Assembly: GCF_022605725.1 (NCBI RefSeq)
Contig: NC_065546.1
Location: 34,282,227 to 34,346,226 of the forward strand
Reading direction: 5' to 3'
Length of the DNA: 64,000 nucleotides
Origin: Anthonomus grandis grandis
Taxonomy: Eukaryota > Arthropoda > Insecta > Coleoptera > Curculionidae
Of the stretch, positions 55,369 through 64,000 are shown piece by piece. The notes beneath the pieces are model-generated. The model was not told the DNA's origin and did not search any database. It worked only from the letters and a program-made list of their open reading frames with translations. The position numbers and the translations under genes were made by a program. The stretch's first letter is position 1. Every line of letters begins with the position of its first letter.

Positions 55369-55980
55369 ATTCAACAAGGACAACCCGTAAGTTTTCTTAA
55401 TACACATGTAGCATAAGAAGGTCTAGATTCTTTGGTTAAAATCTAAAAGGCCTTTCTACCTGTCATTAAGAAATTTAATATTTTAAATGTAAAAACTGTT
55501 AGTTTTTGACATAAAAGATCAAATAGAAAAGTGCGAGTCCCAAGACGCGTGTAGAGCACAGTGCATCCAGTATTTTCAAGATCGTGGGCAATACCGACCC
55601 TCGGAATTTAATACAATTTCCTTAATATTTAGGTTTAGTGAACGTTTCTCGGTATTCTTTGTATATATATTCCGGACTGCATATTTTACATTTTAATCGA
55701 ATGTAGTTTAACAGATTACTTCGAAAATGTGTTTTAAAGAAAATGTACAAAACTAAAATAGCTTTTAAATGTTTTTGTTTTTAGTGCGAAAATTTATTTT
55801 TTTCTTTTTTAAATGTAGATGTACATTTTTATATAATGTAACTCGCACAGCGGCGATTAAATAATAGAATATGGATTTGTATCGATTGGAAATAGTTTTA
55901 CTGACAAAAATAGTTTAGTATATTGTAATTACTGACAATTGCAGTAATAAAAAAAGAATTTTCATTTAAAAAAAGTGTTT
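55369..55980 (+). other. 3' UTR region with polyadenylation signal
   Basis: AT-rich, with no coding potential. AATAAA at 55946-55951 is followed by T-rich sequence and is the best poly(A) signal after the stop codon. The UTR may be spliced at 55387. Confidence 0.5.
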
Positions 55981-55989
55981 TTTTTTCCA

Positions 55990-56319
55990 ATTTTAGCCCG
56001 ATGTAAGAATTTTGCTTCGTTAATTTTTATTTTGTTTTAATTTTTGAAGTAGTTGCAATGTTTCATTTGGGTGATGGTTTGGCTGCTGATACCCTTTATA
56101 GCCTCGTTAACAAACACTCTGTACGAGCTATAGCCTCTCTTTTTTTGTTCTCTAAATCATATTTCATGGATTCGGTCCTGTCATGGATTGGGGGTTAAAA
56201 AAAACAGGATTTTCTTTTCTTGGAGAACGAAAAGGGCTTATTGTAGTCGTTTCAAGACGAGGTTTTCGGCTTCGCCCCACATAGGGAAATTGACCGTTCA
56301 ATCGGACCTGTTTTATGTA
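55990..56319. other. Intergenic stretch after the host gene
   Basis: AT-rich then moderately GC (56230-56318). No gene recognised. The TA at 56318 is the target of the long-TIR element; a LINE relic may span the insertion site, as minus-strand scraps continue at 59200. Confidence 0.35.
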
Positions 56320-56844
56320 CCGGGTGGCCAACTAAGAATGGACGTCGGCGATATCTCAGGCCCAAATAGTCGTAGCGCCTTGAAAAAAATATAAAGTAAT
56401 AACGTAATAAAAAGTGCCCAAAAGAAAATGCTGGAAATTATTTTGAAGTTCATTGGTCAACCGCTAGAGGGCGCCACAGCTTCTTTAAATCTTAAAATTG
56501 CATTTTTGCCAAAAAACCTCCAATAACGTATACATCAAAATATTATATTAATATTCTAGGAAGATTTCCTCACAAAAAAGTTTCTACAAAAATTTCTGTC
56601 AGTTGTCAAAAAAAGTGGTGAGGAGCGTTTTCAGCTTGAATAAAGAAAACAGCTGAAAATCAGCTACGACTGGACCGATTTTTTTAAACATATTTTTTTT
56701 AAATTTTGATGATACTGGATGTAGATGAAAACTTGCTTATTTTAAATAGAACACTCTATAATATGTTATTTGATATTTAAATTCTACATACAATTTTAAA
56801 AAATCTTAGGTGGTACAATAAATAATATGTTATACACATAATTT

Positions 56845-58040
56845 ATTAAGTGCCTCCCCAAATGTTCAAAATGCATTCCATCAATTTCTATGCACTGAAA
56901 CATCTTTTGTTCGGTAGACAAAACTGCAGTCTCTACCTCAGCAAATGTGAGAGAGTCTGCATGCAATCCCTAATCCGGCCAATCATATTTTGTCGTGTCG
57001 TAGGTCTTGTTGCAAAAAACGATTTCTTTAACTCGACCCCATAAATAAAAATCCAGGCACGTTAGGTCTGGTGATCTCGCCGGCCATGGAAAGGTAGCCC
57101 CGTCCTATCCATCTACCAGGGTAGGTAGCATCTAAAAACTCCCGAACATTTCGGGCGAAATGTGCTGGACAGCCATCGTGCTGGAACATCATTCGTTGGC
57201 GAATTTCAAGTGGCACATCCTCTAATAAAATTGGCAATTCCTCACTTAAAAACTGCAAATAATTTGCACCATTTAGTGCGTTGTTAAAAAAAAAATGGGC
57301 CGATAATTCGACCTCCTAATATTCCTGCCCAACAATTTAAAGACCAACGGCCTTGATGCTGGACTTCTCGCATCCAGTGCGGATTCGTTGGTAACCAGTA
57401 ATGAATATTATGGAGATTCACGCCTCCATTGCTGTGAAATGTAGCCTCATCTGTCCGCAATATGTTTGAAAGCACCTGAGGATCCTCTGCAATCATACCC
57501 AAAAGCCAGTGACAATGGTCTAGCCTTCGGTCAAAATCTTGTACACTTAATTCTTGATGCAGGACTAAATGATATGGATGAAACCCGGAACAAGATTCAA
57601 CAGAATAGACCAATCTGGTGCTTTTCGTGTAAAAATTAATTAATTTTACATTTAAAGCATCATCATCAAAAAATGAACTCTGCTTAGGAAAATTAAGTCT
57701 CATCGCGTATAGTGAAGATTAATATCCAAAAGATCGCTTACCTGTACTCCTTAAGAATATTCTGAACAGTAGTTCGATTTACTCCCAGGTCGTGCGCTAT
57801 TGCTCTAGTACTTAAGTGAGGATTAAACTCAGTGCGACCCCTGCGTTGTCTCCGAAACACGGGCAGCCGAACGTTTCCAGTCGTTCGCAAACGATGTATG
57901 ATCCGAAGAAAAACTTTTGCAGTAGGATGGCGTCTATCAGGATACTGATGCGCATACACGCTTGCAGCAACTGTGGCATTTCTCATACATTTAAAATAAG
58001 TACCTATTATGTCAAACGCCTCTTCGTTTGTGTAAAGCAT
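56845..58040 (-). pseudogene. Mariner-like transposase with DUF4817-like N terminus
   Basis: N terminus at 58040: MLYTNEEAFDIIGTYFKCMR, NATVAASVYAHQYPDRRHPT, RIIHRLRTTGNVRLPVFRRQ, then TRAIAHDLGVNRTTVQNILK. Next FHPYHLVLHQELSVQDFDRR, ILRTDEATFHSNGGVNLHNI (first Asp, about 57445), RWSLNCWAGILGGRIIGPFF, a one-base shift near 57270, MMFQHDGCPAHFARNVREFL (second Asp, about 57180), GRWIGRGYLSMAGEIT, a further shift, and a C terminus EIDGMHFEHLGRHLINYVYN ending near 56845. Both Asp are kept. Only two or three small breaks separate it from an open gene. Confidence 0.85.
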
Positions 58041-58080
58041 TGTTAAACAAAGCAATACGAAAAACAGAGATAAAAAGTTA

Positions 58081-58205
58081 AGGAACAAAAAATTTGAACA
58101 AAACACAAAAAACTGGAACAAAACAGGAAAAACTGGAACAATACGAACAACTGGAACAACACGAAAAACTAGAACAACACGGAAAACTGGAAAACAAAGT
58201 TCACA
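58081..58205 (+). repeat. Degenerate minisatellite, ~18-bp unit
   Basis: About six imperfect copies of an AACTGGAACAA(CAC)GAAAA-type unit, between the transposase start and the right inverted repeat. It lacks the base T-rich character of its surroundings. Confidence 0.75.
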
Positions 58206-59199
58206 ATACGGCGAACTAACAAGAAAACTATTGGATGTTATTAGCAAAACTTAAAAACGCTTTAACAATCGCAAGAAGAGACACTAAAATGACATTTAAC
58301 TGAAATATTTACATATTTTGCTTCCATGGTTACCTGCCACTTTTGTTTTCATAGCTTACTAACTCAAATTTCCTATGCACAGTTTTCCCAAAATAGGCCC
58401 ATTTGGTCCACTTGGTTTAGTTAACACCCTGTATAAATAAACGTATAACGATTAATCCTGTATGTCGGATTTTCTAAAAGAGTACTATGAGTTTGTTTGT
58501 TTAAAAAAATACTTATATAAAAGGAGTTTATTCAGTTTGTCTAAGCAAATAGGAGTTTATCGCCATTTTTATTTTCGAATGGACACTTTTTTTATAACTT
58601 CCTTAGACAAAAAATGATATCGAAGTGCCGTTTTCACCAGTTTCTTTGGTTTTCTTCCCTGCTTTTAATGACGTAAAAAAATATATATAGTTGCGTTTGA
58701 GTTTTTTGAAATAATCCGTCAGAAAGGGTTAGTTACAAGTCAACGCCCTCTAGCGGATTTTAGGAAAAGTAATTTAAATTTTTTTTTTGGTTGAAAAAAT
58801 AAGGCAACAATAGACTTAAAAAAAAAAATATGTTTAAAAAAAATCGGTCCAGTCATAGCTGATTTTCAGCTGTTTTTTTTTATTCAAGCTAAAAAAGCCC
58901 CCCACCACTTTATTTGACAACTGACAGAAATTTTTGTAGAAACTTTTTTGTGAGGAAATCTTCCTAGAATATTAATATAATATTTTGAGGTGTAACTTAT
59001 TGGAGGTTTTTTGGCAAAAATGCAATTTTAAAATTTAAAGAAGCTGTGGCGCCCTCTAGCAGTTGACCGACGAACTTCAAAATAATTTCCAGAATTTTTT
59101 TGGCCACTTTTATTACAAAATTTTTTTTTTCAAGGCGCTACGACTATTAGGGCCTGAGATATCGCCGACGTCCATTCTTAGTTGGCCACCCAGTACATA

Positions 59200-59480
59200 C
59201 TGTGGAACCGATTTAGATTTGCATTGCCCTTCAGCTATAAGACGCCTCGCTTCGATCTTCAGGGTGTCAATATTAATGTTTTGTTTAAGAAAGGTTGTTC
59301 CTTTTTATGATCCGTTTGTTTGCTGCCCTAAAGTAAATCGACGAATATACAGCAGTTGGGGTCTAATTAGTTGTTTATAGAGAAGCGTCTGGTTATCCAG
59401 GGAAAGCTTGCTTTTATTTAAAAAAGTATGCATGGAGTGGAATGTCCGCTGTCCTGCTAAGTTATAATCTTAAGCAAACA
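59200..59480 (-). pseudogene. Possible LINE C-terminal scrap
   Basis: On the minus strand LDNQTLLYKQLIRPQLLYIR near 59340-59395 resembles the post-catalytic motif (LYKQLIRP) of Jockey/R1-type LINE polymerases. Short and otherwise unsupported. Confidence 0.35.
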
Positions 59481-60470
59481 AGATGGAAGACTACCATACT
59501 CAGCCATTGCCTTGATAATATTTCTTGTGATTGAGGAGTCTCACGTATTAGCTTGAGAAGTCGTTCATGCAAGTTTATCTGATTATAAAACCCAAATAGC
59601 CTCAGTTAAAGTTAAAAAAAGTTTTCACATCAATAACGGCTTATCTAAATTTTACAATAAAATTGAATCTAGTAGCTCAAACTTCATTAATAATAATTCA
59701 CTATCTTGAGCAGAGATTTATAAAATACTTTCCTGAAAAGCAAGCATGTGGTGCGCTCAACTAGTAACACATCAAAATCTAATGATAGTCTTCGACGAAT
59801 AGTGATAGGAGTGGCATTTTTGATAAAGAATTTTACAAGGTTCAAAAAGTGAAATTTGAAAAGCAGGAAGCTAATAACTGAGTAATCAATTTCTTACAAA
59901 ACTCTTCCTTGAACCAACATAGATGTCAAGTTAAATGTAATAACCAACATTGCAATATTACTCCTGAAAATGTTAAGTCATATTCTACAAATTTAGGTGT
60001 AGATTTAGTAAAAAATATACCCTCTTCAAATATTACTTCTTTCCAAAACACGAAAAATATAACAATACATTTAATTTAATGGGTGACTGGACATTCCTGC
60101 GAACCATGTGGAAAACCAAAAAAAAACTGTTTTCCGCCGAAACCGTTAGTTTTACTGAAAATATTTCTATTGGCCAATTGTGTACTTTAACAACGTACAT
60201 TTAATGCCAAAGTACTAATGGTTCTAAAAAAACCTAGTAAGGTTAGTAGTTATTGACCTTTGAAAGTACAAAAACCTTACCCTTTTTGCACTCCAAATCG
60301 AAAACGCGACAAACAAAATAAAAAAATGGGCCTTATTAACTACTAATTTTTATTTAAGGAATAAACATGACAGAAACCTAAAATTGTTGATATTTATATG
60401 CTTTTCAGTCTTCTTCTTCTGAGTCACTGTTTTCTCTATTTTTTTGTGGGATTTCTGAGAATATTCTTAT
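59480..60470. other. Intergenic stretch with no recognised feature
   Basis: AT-rich. Short frames have no recognisable motif. Confidence 0.4.
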
Positions 60471-61218
60471 AGAAAGCCCTAGTAGTCTTCTGGAATATAA
60501 TGTTTTATTTTGGAAACATCCTCAAGCTTCTTTGGGTTGATAGGATGTTTGCCATTGTATGCCTTCAAATTGGGAAGGTTTACATTGTCTTGTTTCGTCA
60601 TATTAAAAATACCATAACTGAAACCATCAAAAAATTCAGACGCCTTGGTTTGATTGTTTGAGTATGAATATGTTAAATGCCTGTATTTGCTTATGGTAAA
60701 TGACCGTCCTTTTTCAACATCTTTGGCCTTTTTTTTAAATATTGTTGCCATCGGCCTTTGAAATCCAGTATATCGGTATTTGTTATCAGTTTTACTTGAA
60801 ACTTATTATTGTTTTTTTTTCTTGGAAGAAGTAATGATTTCATTGTATTGATCAGGAGAATAAATCCTATCATATTTTTTGTATTTTAATTGAAAAGTAT
60901 TTTTACAAGTATTTTTTAAAATTTATTAAATAAGTATTTTTTAATTGAAAAGTCTCTGTCACAATGCAAAAAACTATGTCCTCGGATTGGGAAATATTGG
61001 TAAATTTCTTGAAATCTACGATTCATGGTCAGTGCAGTAAACAACCTGGTTAAAGTATGATTACAGTTTTATCCTGCATGCACTACTAAAAACATGCAAG
61101 ATTTTTACTTCTTCAAGGATATGTTTGCCAATGAAGTCCAGAACTGACGTACACACTTCATTCGGGCCTCGCTGAGCATCTCCCTCTGTGTATCTGTAGA
61201 ACATTGATATATCATATA

Positions 61219-62079
61219 CAGATGACTTTAATTTTAAAGGGTGATTCCTTGTAATTTTATAAATTAAAAAGTTAATATAACATATGTCTGGAGAGGCTTT
61301 ATTTTCGAGATACAGAGTGTTAATTTTTTTCCAATAAAACAATTAAAAATTGAACTTTTTTGTTTCTTAAATTTTCTACATATCTTGGTTCGTTTAGAGA
61401 AAATAACTAAAAAAAACGCGCAGAATCCAAACTTTACATCTAAAATTCTATTTACAGTTGAGGCAAGTTTTTCACAGGAAGCCATCAGAAACTTCCACAA
61501 TAATCATTTTTGGGACTACGAAAATCCCTATGCCATTGGAGAAAGTGGATTTCGACAGCAATTTTCGGTGAATGTTTGGACAGGAATTCTTGGTGATCAT
61601 CTTATCGGACCGCATTTTCTCCCTCCTCGACTGAATGTACCTCTCTTAATAACACTTTTCCTCAGCAATGGTCAGTTATGGCCAGTAGGATCCCCAGACC
61701 TGAATCCTCTGGACTATTTCTTTTGGAGATATCTGAAATTGCTTGTTTATGCAACGCCAGTTGTGGATGAAAATTATTACTACATAAGAAACATAATTAT
61801 AGATCCTTATAATATCTCTGTCTCTGAGGAAGTTTTTATTATTTTCCACAAAAATTAAGAGATATACAAATAAGCCAAACAAACTGTAAGAATTTCAACA
61901 AATTCGGTAAACGTGTTTTCTAGATATTAATGAAAAAAATCCATTTAACAAAAAATGTTTTACAACCTGTATCTCGAAAACGAAGCGTCTCCGCACATAT
62001 GTTTATATGAACTTTTTTAGTTAAAAAATTACAAGGAATCACTCCTTAAAATTAAAGTCATCACTTATGTTACACCCTG
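61219..62079 (+). mobile_element. Internally deleted mariner-like element in the 60479-63240 gene
   Basis: 861 bp flanked by TA (61217-61218 and 62080-62081). Inverted repeats of about 110 bp share GGTGATTCCTTGTAATTTTA-like and TATTTTCGAGATACAG-like blocks; the left outer end lacks about 15 bp (CAG-ATGACTT instead of CAGGGTGTAACATAAGTGATG). Inserted between codons of the host reading frame, which continues in register on both sides. Confidence 0.85.
61385..61858 (+). pseudogene. Truncated mariner-like transposase fragment
   Basis: One open frame of 157 codons: FTSKILFTVEASFSQEAIRN (box with the first acidic residue changed: FTVEASF for FTDEA), FHNNHFWDYENPYAIGESGF, RQQFSVNVWTGILGDHLIGP, HFLPPRLNV, then directly PVGSPDLNPLDYFFWRYLKL. 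The block with the second Asp is deleted between these two parts. So the element is non-autonomous. Confidence 0.85.
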
Positions 62080-62612
62080 TATATTGATATATTACCAAGG
62101 CTATGAACATTACAAACGTAATACCAAATTTTACGTAGGTAGAACATCTCCTGAACCGGCATTAAAGGAAGGGCAAGGTTTTGCATATAATCAAAAACTA
62201 TTGCACCAATTTCATTCCGTGCTTGGAGTTTTTTGTAAAATGTAGACGCTCTTCTTTTATGTACCATAAGTTCTGCAACTGCACATCTTTTTGCAGTTTC
62301 ATTAAGAGCTGTTGACTTTATTTTTGTACTTAAATTTTCACAGGTCGAGCAAACGTCGACTTGCGGTCTACCAAACCGATATCCGTAGTTTTCTCGAAAA
62401 TGCCAGAGGTATTATTCATATTTAACGAGTTTTTAAATTTGGGTTTTTATTAATAAGGAGCTCATACGTCTTAGTCACCCTTAAGCTGGCATCTAAGTAG
62501 TTAGTTAACCGAGAAGAATAATGAGACTGTTCTTTCGGAAATGCTTTTATATAATCATCAATTTTGGTAATAATCCCGACATCAAGTTTATTTGCACGAT
62601 ATGCATGACTTC

Positions 62613-62816
62613 GTTTTTGAAGGTGGTAGACAATGGTACAGTGAAAACATCTTGTCGGACTTGCATTGTCTTATTTATTTAATGTAACACGACGTTTCGG
62701 TTGGTAAGTATCTCCAACCGTTATCAGTTTACACTTGATAACGGTTGGAGATACTTACCAACCGAAACGTCGTGTTACAAATAAATAAGACAATGCAAGT
62801 CCGACAAGATGTTTTC
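62613..62816. mobile_element. Minimal head-to-head Penelope repeat insertion, 12-bp target duplication
   Basis: Two copies of the outer part of the 36186 element's terminal repeat, joined head-to-head into a 204-bp near-palindrome, starting GTTTTTGAAGG and ending AGATGTTTTC. ATGCATGACTTC is duplicated at 62601-62612 and 62817-62828. No coding sequence. It interrupts the 60479-63240 gene between MRGS-type and HAYRANKLD codons. Confidence 0.9.
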
Positions 62817-63244
62817 ATGCATGACTTCCTCTCATATCAACTAGCAAAATTTTGGTTTCAACAATCTTAGTTAAGCGTTGTACAGCTTTGTTGGAGAGAG
62901 CATGTAAACTTATGTACGCATTGCGGACAATTTCAAGTCTGCTCGAACCTTTTATTGCAAAATACTTGAATGAAGAAGAAAACTGTCTAGTGTCTGCTGC
63001 CGCAAGAAGATGTCTGGCAACATCATGTCTTTCTATTAATCCGATAAGGTACGTATCTGTTAAATCTGCCATGTGCAATCTAGCCCGGTTAATTTATCAT
63101 TAATCTTTTAGTTTACCTTTATGCGTAAAAAACTCCGCTCCTTTTTGTCTTGTCAATTTTTCCCTTTCTTTTATGTGAAATTTTGTATTGAACTTTCGTT
63201 TTTTGACTATACCTGCGGGTTCTCCCTCCGAATCTGACATCTCT

Positions 63245-63640
63245 ATATGAAAAGAGTAAATTTTATTATTTTAATTTAATAATAACTAAATACGAACTTA
63301 CCCGCTTAAACCACTTTATAATACTACTATTACTTAACACTTACAAAACCAACACAAAATGAAAAATAGCTGTCCCAGGCTCCAAAGGTTATAAATGACA
63401 TCGATGTTACATTGTGTGGATAAACGATAACATTCCAGTAATGCTATTCTTTTTCCAATCACTTATTCAATTTCTAAGAGGTTTCATATAATAACGTGCG
63501 AGATGTAGCATAAAAACAAAAAATAGCTATGATATAATATATAGCCGTATTAAAAAAGTTTAATTTAGAATTTAGAGAGATCCCTCTCCACCAGAAGAGG
63601 CATCCGGAGACGTTATGGACCTATTTCCATACTACCTCGC
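63245..63640. other. Intergenic stretch upstream of the minus-strand gene relic
   Basis: AT-rich; no motif recognised. It might hold the relic's former promoter. Confidence 0.3.
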
Positions 63641-64000
63641 GTATAGTAGTCCTTTCATGTGATCTAGGCAAGATGGATCACAGCATTCTTTAATTCTCTT
63701 TTTTTCTTAAATTCTATACGTCATTGCAAATTCTAGTATAGAGTTGTTAGAATCATATTTAAAAGACAGAACTCCGTGTGTCAAAATGGGTGGTATGTTT
63801 CCAACAAGCCGTGTGATATCATTTAATATCAGGATGGCACAAGTTTCCTTGATTGGGCCATTATTAGTTCTAATATATATTAATGATCATTTTCTGAAAA
63901 ATCAGGAATTCACACTGTTTGCTGATGATATGGCGATTATGGTTCTTGAAGATCTCTGCCTCAAAAATTAAATTTTTGAGGGTATCAAGAGGATCTTGAC
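63640..64000 (+). pseudogene. LINE reverse transcriptase fragment, runs off right edge
   Basis: Plus strand: SCDLGKMDHSIL (63660, box A scrap), LESYLKDRTPCVKMGGMFPT, then a GVPQGS-like block (AQVSLIGPLLVLIYINDHFL) and FTLFADDMAIMV (FADD box intact, about 63920). Frames change near 63720. The rest lies outside the window. Confidence 0.75.

Larger units (their letters stand above)
51310..53400 (-). mobile_element. LINE, degraded, minus strand, interrupted at 51926-52163
   Basis: Linker at 53356-53078 (SFKYLNKKWITAEIRGMMKD), reverse transcriptase scraps at 52740-52240, and a C-terminal frame at 51773-51426 (KLLLYNGIALPHLQFCSTLL, EKIQNRAMRVILKCNGYTPI). A 237-bp inverted-repeat insertion separates the last two. 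Confidence 0.72.
56320..59193 (-). mobile_element. Long-TIR transposon (2.9 kb), TA-flanked
   Basis: Inverted repeats of about 370-385 bp: 56320-56705 pairs with about 58824-59193 (shared GGGTGGCCAACTAAGAATGG and GACGTCGGCGATATCTCAGG). Outermost bases are CCGGGTGGCC / GGCCACCCAG between TA and TA. Inside is a mariner-type transposase on the minus strand (56845-58040), and near 58425 a separate terminal-like sequence AACACCCTGTAT. The transposase may therefore belong to a second element nested in the first. Confidence 0.75.
60479..63240 (-). pseudogene. Uncharacterised insect multi-copy gene, interrupted twice
   Basis: Minus strand. It starts at 63240 (MSDSEGEPAGIVKKRKFNTK) and continues with FFTHKGKL; RHLLAAADTRQFSSSFKYFA, SRLEIVRNAYISLHALSNKA (63000-62850); HAYRANKLDVGIITKIDDYI, HYSSRLTNYLDASLRVTKTY (62600-62470); FGRPQVDVCSTCENLSTKIK; VAELMVHKRRASTFYKKLQA; IVFDYMQNLALPLMPVQEMF; then, past an inserted mariner, YDISMFYRYTEGDAQRGPNE and VKILHVFSSAC; and finally ISKYRHLTYSYSNNQTKASE to KKLEDVSKIKHYIPEDY at 60479. 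This order matches a widespread, poorly understood insect protein family (I believe annotated DUF7869), probably transposon-derived. Several stops, frameshifts and two insertions make it dead. Its function is unknown to me. Confidence 0.65.

Noticed and set aside
53097..53399. Plus-strand 100-codon frame
   Set aside because: Antisense of the LINE linker at 53356-53078, which has clear family likeness.
55095..55322. Minus-strand Thr/Val/Ser-rich frame
   Set aside because: Antisense of the Gly/Tyr/Gln repeats in exon 14.
58040..58247. N-terminal extension with Val/Phe repeats upstream of the 58040 Met
   Set aside because: It is the translation of the minisatellite at 58081-58205; the transposase family starts at the later Met.
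1..64000. CRISPR arrays, operons or phage genes
   Set aside because: No regularly spaced repeats or prokaryotic gene layout; GT-AG introns and eukaryotic transposons throughout.

Overview
The window is a piece of an insect nuclear genome. It is AT-rich, has GT-AG introns, and is crowded with non-LTR retrotransposons, Penelope-like elements, Tc1/mariner relatives and a piggyBac element. A beetle is my guess, but the sequence does not prove the order. There is no sign of bacterial genes, CRISPR or rRNA.

One host gene organises the window: a plus-strand member of the HNRNPU/HNRNPUL family (scaffold attachment factor A-like). I could join 15 exons between 1511 and 55368 into one open frame of 955 codons plus stop, with every junction on GT-AG and every phase matching. 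The protein runs SAP domain, acidic region, SPRY domain carrying a long charged insertion, P-loop kinase-like domain, RGG box, and a Gly/Tyr/Gln-rich tail. The exons total under 3 kb; the rest of the roughly 54 kb is intron.

Layout: 1-1222 holds the 5' half of a broken LINE on the minus strand, then the host promoter region. Intron 1 (1647-9126) holds several LINE fragments, including a 2.2 kb reverse transcriptase. Intron 6 (11356-16422) has a foldback element with YY1-like motifs, a LINE scrap and a dead Tc1 transposase. Intron 8 (16740-31197) has a piggyBac copy with TTAA target duplications and three LINE relics. Intron 9 (31367-42720) has a long-TIR mariner, then a three-level nest: a young Penelope element inside a LINE inside another mariner. 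Intron 10 has a 2 kb mariner. Intron 12 (45792-54896) has a second Penelope family with a tRNA-like segment and a hammerhead-like motif, plus four LINE copies and a small inverted-repeat insertion.

Downstream of the gene are a 2.9 kb long-TIR transposon (56320-59193), an uncharacterised minus-strand gene relic (60479-63240) interrupted by two separate insertions with clean target duplications, and a LINE fragment running off the right edge.

Apart from the host gene nearly every coding stretch is a transposon gene with frameshifts or stops. The best preserved mobile element is the Penelope element at 36186-39337: its terminal repeats differ at only about three positions in 294, and its long frame is broken once, at an A-run.
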